This document shows positions 61,861-64,000 of a stretch of DNA of 64,000 nt, piece after piece. Both the position numbers and the translations under genes were made by a program. Source of the stretch: Nocardioides sp. R-C-SC26. Its GTDB lineage: Bacteria > Actinomycetota > Actinomycetes > Propionibacteriales > Nocardioidaceae. The notes beneath the pieces are model-generated. The model saw only the letters and a list, made by a program, of their open reading frames with translations, had not been told where the DNA came from and did no database searches. Position 1 is the stretch's first letter; every line of letters begins with the position of its first letter. The stretch is taken from contig NZ_JAHRHK010000006.1 in assembly GCF_021246465.1 (NCBI RefSeq), positions 153,736 to 217,735 of the forward strand. Reading direction: 5' to 3'.

Positions 61861-63201
61861 TCAGGCGAGGACGCCGGGAGCGCCGTCGTCGTCCAGCCAG
61901 TCCTTGCCGTCGTCGTAGAGGTCCCGGTCGCGGGCGTCCTCGCGTTGGTCCCGACCACGTCCGCGGCCACCAGCCGCGCCGGCACCGCCCTTGCCACCGG
62001 CTCCGCCGCGACCACCCGCTCCTGCGCCCTTGCCACCGGCTCCAGCCGTGCCGGCGCGTCCGGCACCCCGTCCACCGGCCCCGCCGGAAGCGGCGCCACG
62101 GCCGCCGGCGGCACCAGCGCCTCGTCCCGCGGCTCCTGCACGTCCGGGGCTGCCTGCCGTGCCCGGCCGAGCGCTGCCGGCGGTACCGCCGGCACGAGCC
62201 GCGCCCGATGCGGTGCCGCGACCCAGCGTCGATCCCGTGCCCGCGGCGCGACTCGTCGCGCCGAAAGAGCCCGGGCGGGCGCTTCCGAAGCCGGGCAGGG
62301 AGAGCCCGGCACGGGCACCGGCGACGAGTCCGGCGCCGCCGAGCAGAGCGGCGCCACCCAACCCGGCGACCGCAGCCGGCGACATCCCGCCCGGCCCGGC
62401 CGTCGACGGCGACGGCGTCGGGGCGGTGACGCCCGGGCCGACGTCGGTGCCGGGGCCGATCACGGGGGGCTGCGTCGTGGTGGGCTGGGTGGTGGTCGGA
62501 TTCGTCGTGTCGATGGAGTCGTCGCCGTCACCGTTGCCGTCGGTGTCGGTGATGTGCGGATCCCGGGTCGGTCGGCTGCCGTCGTCGCTGGACGTCGGCG
62601 TCGTGATCGGTGAACGGCCAGGGCCGGTCGGATAGGGGTCCTCGGGGCCGACCGGCGGCCAGATGACCTCCTCGCCGTGGATCTGCTCCATCACGCTGGT
62701 CTGCTCGTCGAAGACCTCGTCCATGCGGGTGGTCCACTCGCGCGAGGTCTCCTCACGACGGCGCCGGGTTTCCGCGTAGAGCGAGGCCTGGGTGTCGTGG
62801 TCGGCCTTGGCCTGGTGGTCCTCGTCGGTCCACGGGCCGACCGGGTCGGTCCAGGCGTCGGGCGCCGCCACCGGCGGCCAGTCGCGATCGAGCTGCTCCT
62901 TGGCCTTGCGGGCGCCTGAGATGACGCCACCTGCCGAGCCGAGCGCCTCCGAGCCCCGCTGGAGCTCGGCGGCCCGCTTGGCCATGGCGGAGGCCGCGCG
63001 GGAGAACGCGCCGGCCATCGACTGCCCGGTCTCACCCTCGGGCACGATCGCCTCGTCGGCGCTGGCCGCCTTGAGCAGCTGCTTCTCGACGGCGTCCAGC
63101 AGGGTTCGGCACTCGTCCCACTCGCGCGAGCCCACTCCGACCTCGTGGTCGTCGCAGCCGAGCAGGTGGTTGAGCCAGCGGGACTCCTCGGGACCGGTCA
63201 T
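61861..63201 (-). CDS. ESX/type VII secretion-type substrate with Gly/Ala-rich tail
   Basis: The protein has 446 residues. The N-terminal 180 residues are helical (ECRTLLDAVEKQLLKAASADEAIVPEG ... MAGAFSRAASAMAKRAAELQRGSEALGSAGGVISGARKAKEQLDRDWPPV), reminiscent of the PPE/EspB helical bundle. A Pro/Thr/Asp linker and a 150-residue Gly/Ala/Arg low-complexity stretch follow. The C-terminal DDGKDWLDDDGAPGVLA resembles the ends of other actinobacterial ESX-associated proteins. The start overlaps the stop of the upstream gene (TGATG), so the two are co-translated and probably co-secreted. Confidence 0.8.
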   Translation of the reverse strand: MTGPEESRWLNHLLGCDDHEVGVGSREWDECRTLLDAVEKQLLKAASADEAIVPEGETGQSMAGAFSRAASAMAKRAAELQRGSEALGSAGGVISGARKAKEQLDRDWPPVAAPDAWTDPVGPWTDEDHQAKADHDTQASLYAETRRRREETSREWTTRMDEVFDEQTSVMEQIHGEEVIWPPVGPEDPYPTGPGRSPITTPTSSDDGSRPTRDPHITDTDGNGDGDDSIDTTNPTTTQPTTTQPPVIGPGTDVGPGVTAPTPSPSTAGPGGMSPAAVAGLGGAALLGGAGLVAGARAGLSLPGFGSARPGSFGATSRAAGTGSTLGRGTASGAARAGGTAGSARPGTAGSPGRAGAAGRGAGAAGGRGAASGGAGGRGAGRAGTAGAGGKGAGAGGRGGAGGKGGAGAAGGRGRGRDQREDARDRDLYDDGKDWLDDDGAPGVLA

Positions 63202-63704
63202 CAGTTGTCTCCCAGGTTGCAGGCCGTGGGCGTGGCGAAGTCGGTTCCCTCCACGCAGGCACTGGCGTCACTCATCGGGGTCACCGACTCGACACGGGCA
63301 GCGGTGTTGTTCAGGTCGGCGCCCGCGTTGGCGTCGGTGTCGAGCACGCTCGCGTGGAACTCGTGGACGTTCTCCTCGAAGCCGCGCAGGCCGGCGATCA
63401 TCTCGACGATGGCCTCCTGCACCTTCCGATGGGCCACCGAGGTGTTGAGGGCGAGACGCTGACCGGTGTCGGAGGCGCCGAAGGCGGGCTTGGAGACATC
63501 GACGGGCTCGCTTCCGGTCAGGTTGTCCTGGCCGCTCTGCAGCAACTTCACGATCGCGCGGATGTGGTCCTCGCGGACCTGGAGTTGACGCAGCGCCTGC
63601 TCGGCGGCGACCACGATCGAGGAGATCGGTCCGAGAATCGGGCTGATCGTCGCCAACGGCGAGAGGGCCGTGCTTCCGGAGCTGGAAGTATCCGAATCCG
63701 ACAT
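63201..63704 (-). CDS. WXG100-like or helical ESX partner protein
   Basis: The protein has 167 residues. After a Ser/Thr-rich start, LSPLATISPILGPISSIVVAAEQALRQLQVREDHIRAIVKLLQSGQDNL and VAHRKVQEAIVEMIAGLRGFEENVHEFHASVLDTDANAGADLNNTAARVESV form two long helices, the layout of WXG100-type or PE-like ESX substrates, although no canonical W-x-G turn is seen. It probably forms a heterodimer with the following protein. The pair is located at the right edge, so the rest of any ESX locus may lie beyond the window. Confidence 0.65.
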   Translation of the reverse strand: MSDSDTSSSGSTALSPLATISPILGPISSIVVAAEQALRQLQVREDHIRAIVKLLQSGQDNLTGSEPVDVSKPAFGASDTGQRLALNTSVAHRKVQEAIVEMIAGLRGFEENVHEFHASVLDTDANAGADLNNTAARVESVTPMSDASACVEGTDFATPTACNLGDN

Positions 63705-63853
63705 GTGAACTCCTCGTCTGACGACGCCCGAAACTGGAATCAGTGCAAGCCCCTACCCGTCCACAGATCGGGCAAACAGGGCTCCTCCACCGATTTCGCT
63801 CCCCTGGATTGATCGCCCGCGGGCACGGGTAGGTCGCACCCGTGTTGCGAGTC

Positions 63854-64000
63854 ATGGATCCTGAGTCAGCGCCCCGCGAACACGGCGGCGGCCGCGGTGT
63901 GATCGGCCTCATCGCTGCGGTGGTGGCGACGGCAGCGCCCGCCGCCGGCTGCAGCGACGTCGACGACGAACCGTCCCCCCCCGGGGGCCCCACCCCGGGG
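63854..64000 (+). CDS. lipoprotein, N-terminal part (runs off right edge)
   Basis: From the ATG at 63854 (or the GTG at 63842) the frame is open to the edge: GRGVIGLIAAVVATAAPAAGC looks like a lipoprotein signal with lipobox PAAGC, followed by SDVDDEPSPPGGPTPG. No stop or domain is reached, so only export is supported. It diverges from the ESX-type pair. Confidence 0.5.
   Translation, partial: MDPESAPREHGGGRGVIGLIAAVVATAAPAAGCSDVDDEPSPPGGPTPG

Noticed and set aside
63268..63993. 241-residue minus-strand frame at the right edge
   Set aside because: It overlaps the ESX partner gene in another frame and the antisense of the edge lipoprotein; the Arg-rich composition is that of a non-coding frame.

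Overview
The window is 64 kb of high-GC DNA with a gene density, GTG/TTG start use and gene set typical of an actinobacterial chromosome. A 13E12-type DUF222/HNH protein, ClpS-DUF2017, DUF3039 beside a helicase, a GNAT-TsaE fusion, Ser/Pro-rich type VII secretion (ESX) substrates and frequent GTGA/ATGA stop-start overlaps all point to the Nocardioidaceae (Nocardioides or a close relative). This placement is inferred from gene content and style; no 16S gene is present. No transposase, integrase, phage gene, CRISPR array or tRNA was seen.

Layout. 1-5.7 kb: a hybrid histidine kinase (running off the left edge) coupled to a STAS antagonist, then a divergent beta-lactamase-fold hydrolase/flavin monooxygenase pair with a KstR-like box, and a DinB/MDMPI-type protein. 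5.8-6.1 kb: tmRNA. 6.4-7.8 kb: a divergent Hsp20/MerR pair and a decayed TetR gene. 7.9-12.3 kb: an aromatic meta-cleavage operon (flavin hydroxylase, extradiol dioxygenase, FAH-family hydrolase) facing its TetR regulator, with two operator-like repeats between them. 12.3-13.7 kb: a DUF222/HNH gene behind a near-consensus SOS (LexA) box. 13.7-18.1 kb: a secreted CocE/NonD hydrolase, then a PaaX-type regulator and an AidB-like acyl-CoA dehydrogenase separated by a long inverted repeat. 18.2-23.3 kb: an AMIN-like lipoprotein facing a 1,451-residue exported Ig-repeat protein. 23.3-28 kb: AraC/GyrI and TetR regulators and two MFS pumps, with clear operators. 28-38.9 kb: HIT protein, two PaaI-type thioesterases, DUF3039-helicase pair, HxlR regulator, GMC oxidoreductase, CAP-domain protein, DUF1697, a third MFS and an enoyl-CoA hydratase.

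39-46.7 kb is mostly core: clpS-DUF2017, small conserved proteins, an HtrA-type protease, gltA, rplM-rpsI with a strong terminator, and glmM. 46.8-52.6 kb holds the most interesting block: a secreted Pro/Thr-tailed repeat protein, then a membrane GT2 synthase, an unknown lipoprotein and a GH6 lipoprotein in one operon, followed by a response regulator. It looks like a synthase-dependent surface glycan module. 52.7-61.9 kb is a cell-wall and housekeeping run: coaA, glmS, acpS, bifunctional NAD(P)HX repair enzyme, alr, an alpha/beta hydrolase, GNAT-tsaE, tsaB, rimI; tsaD does not follow. 61.9-64 kb holds two translationally coupled ESX-type proteins and the start of a divergent lipoprotein gene at the right edge.

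A recurring theme is that operator-like palindromes sit next to the regulators expected to use them: KstR-like, LexA, TetR (two sets), PaaX and HxlR. These are read directly from the sequence, but their occupancy is inferred.
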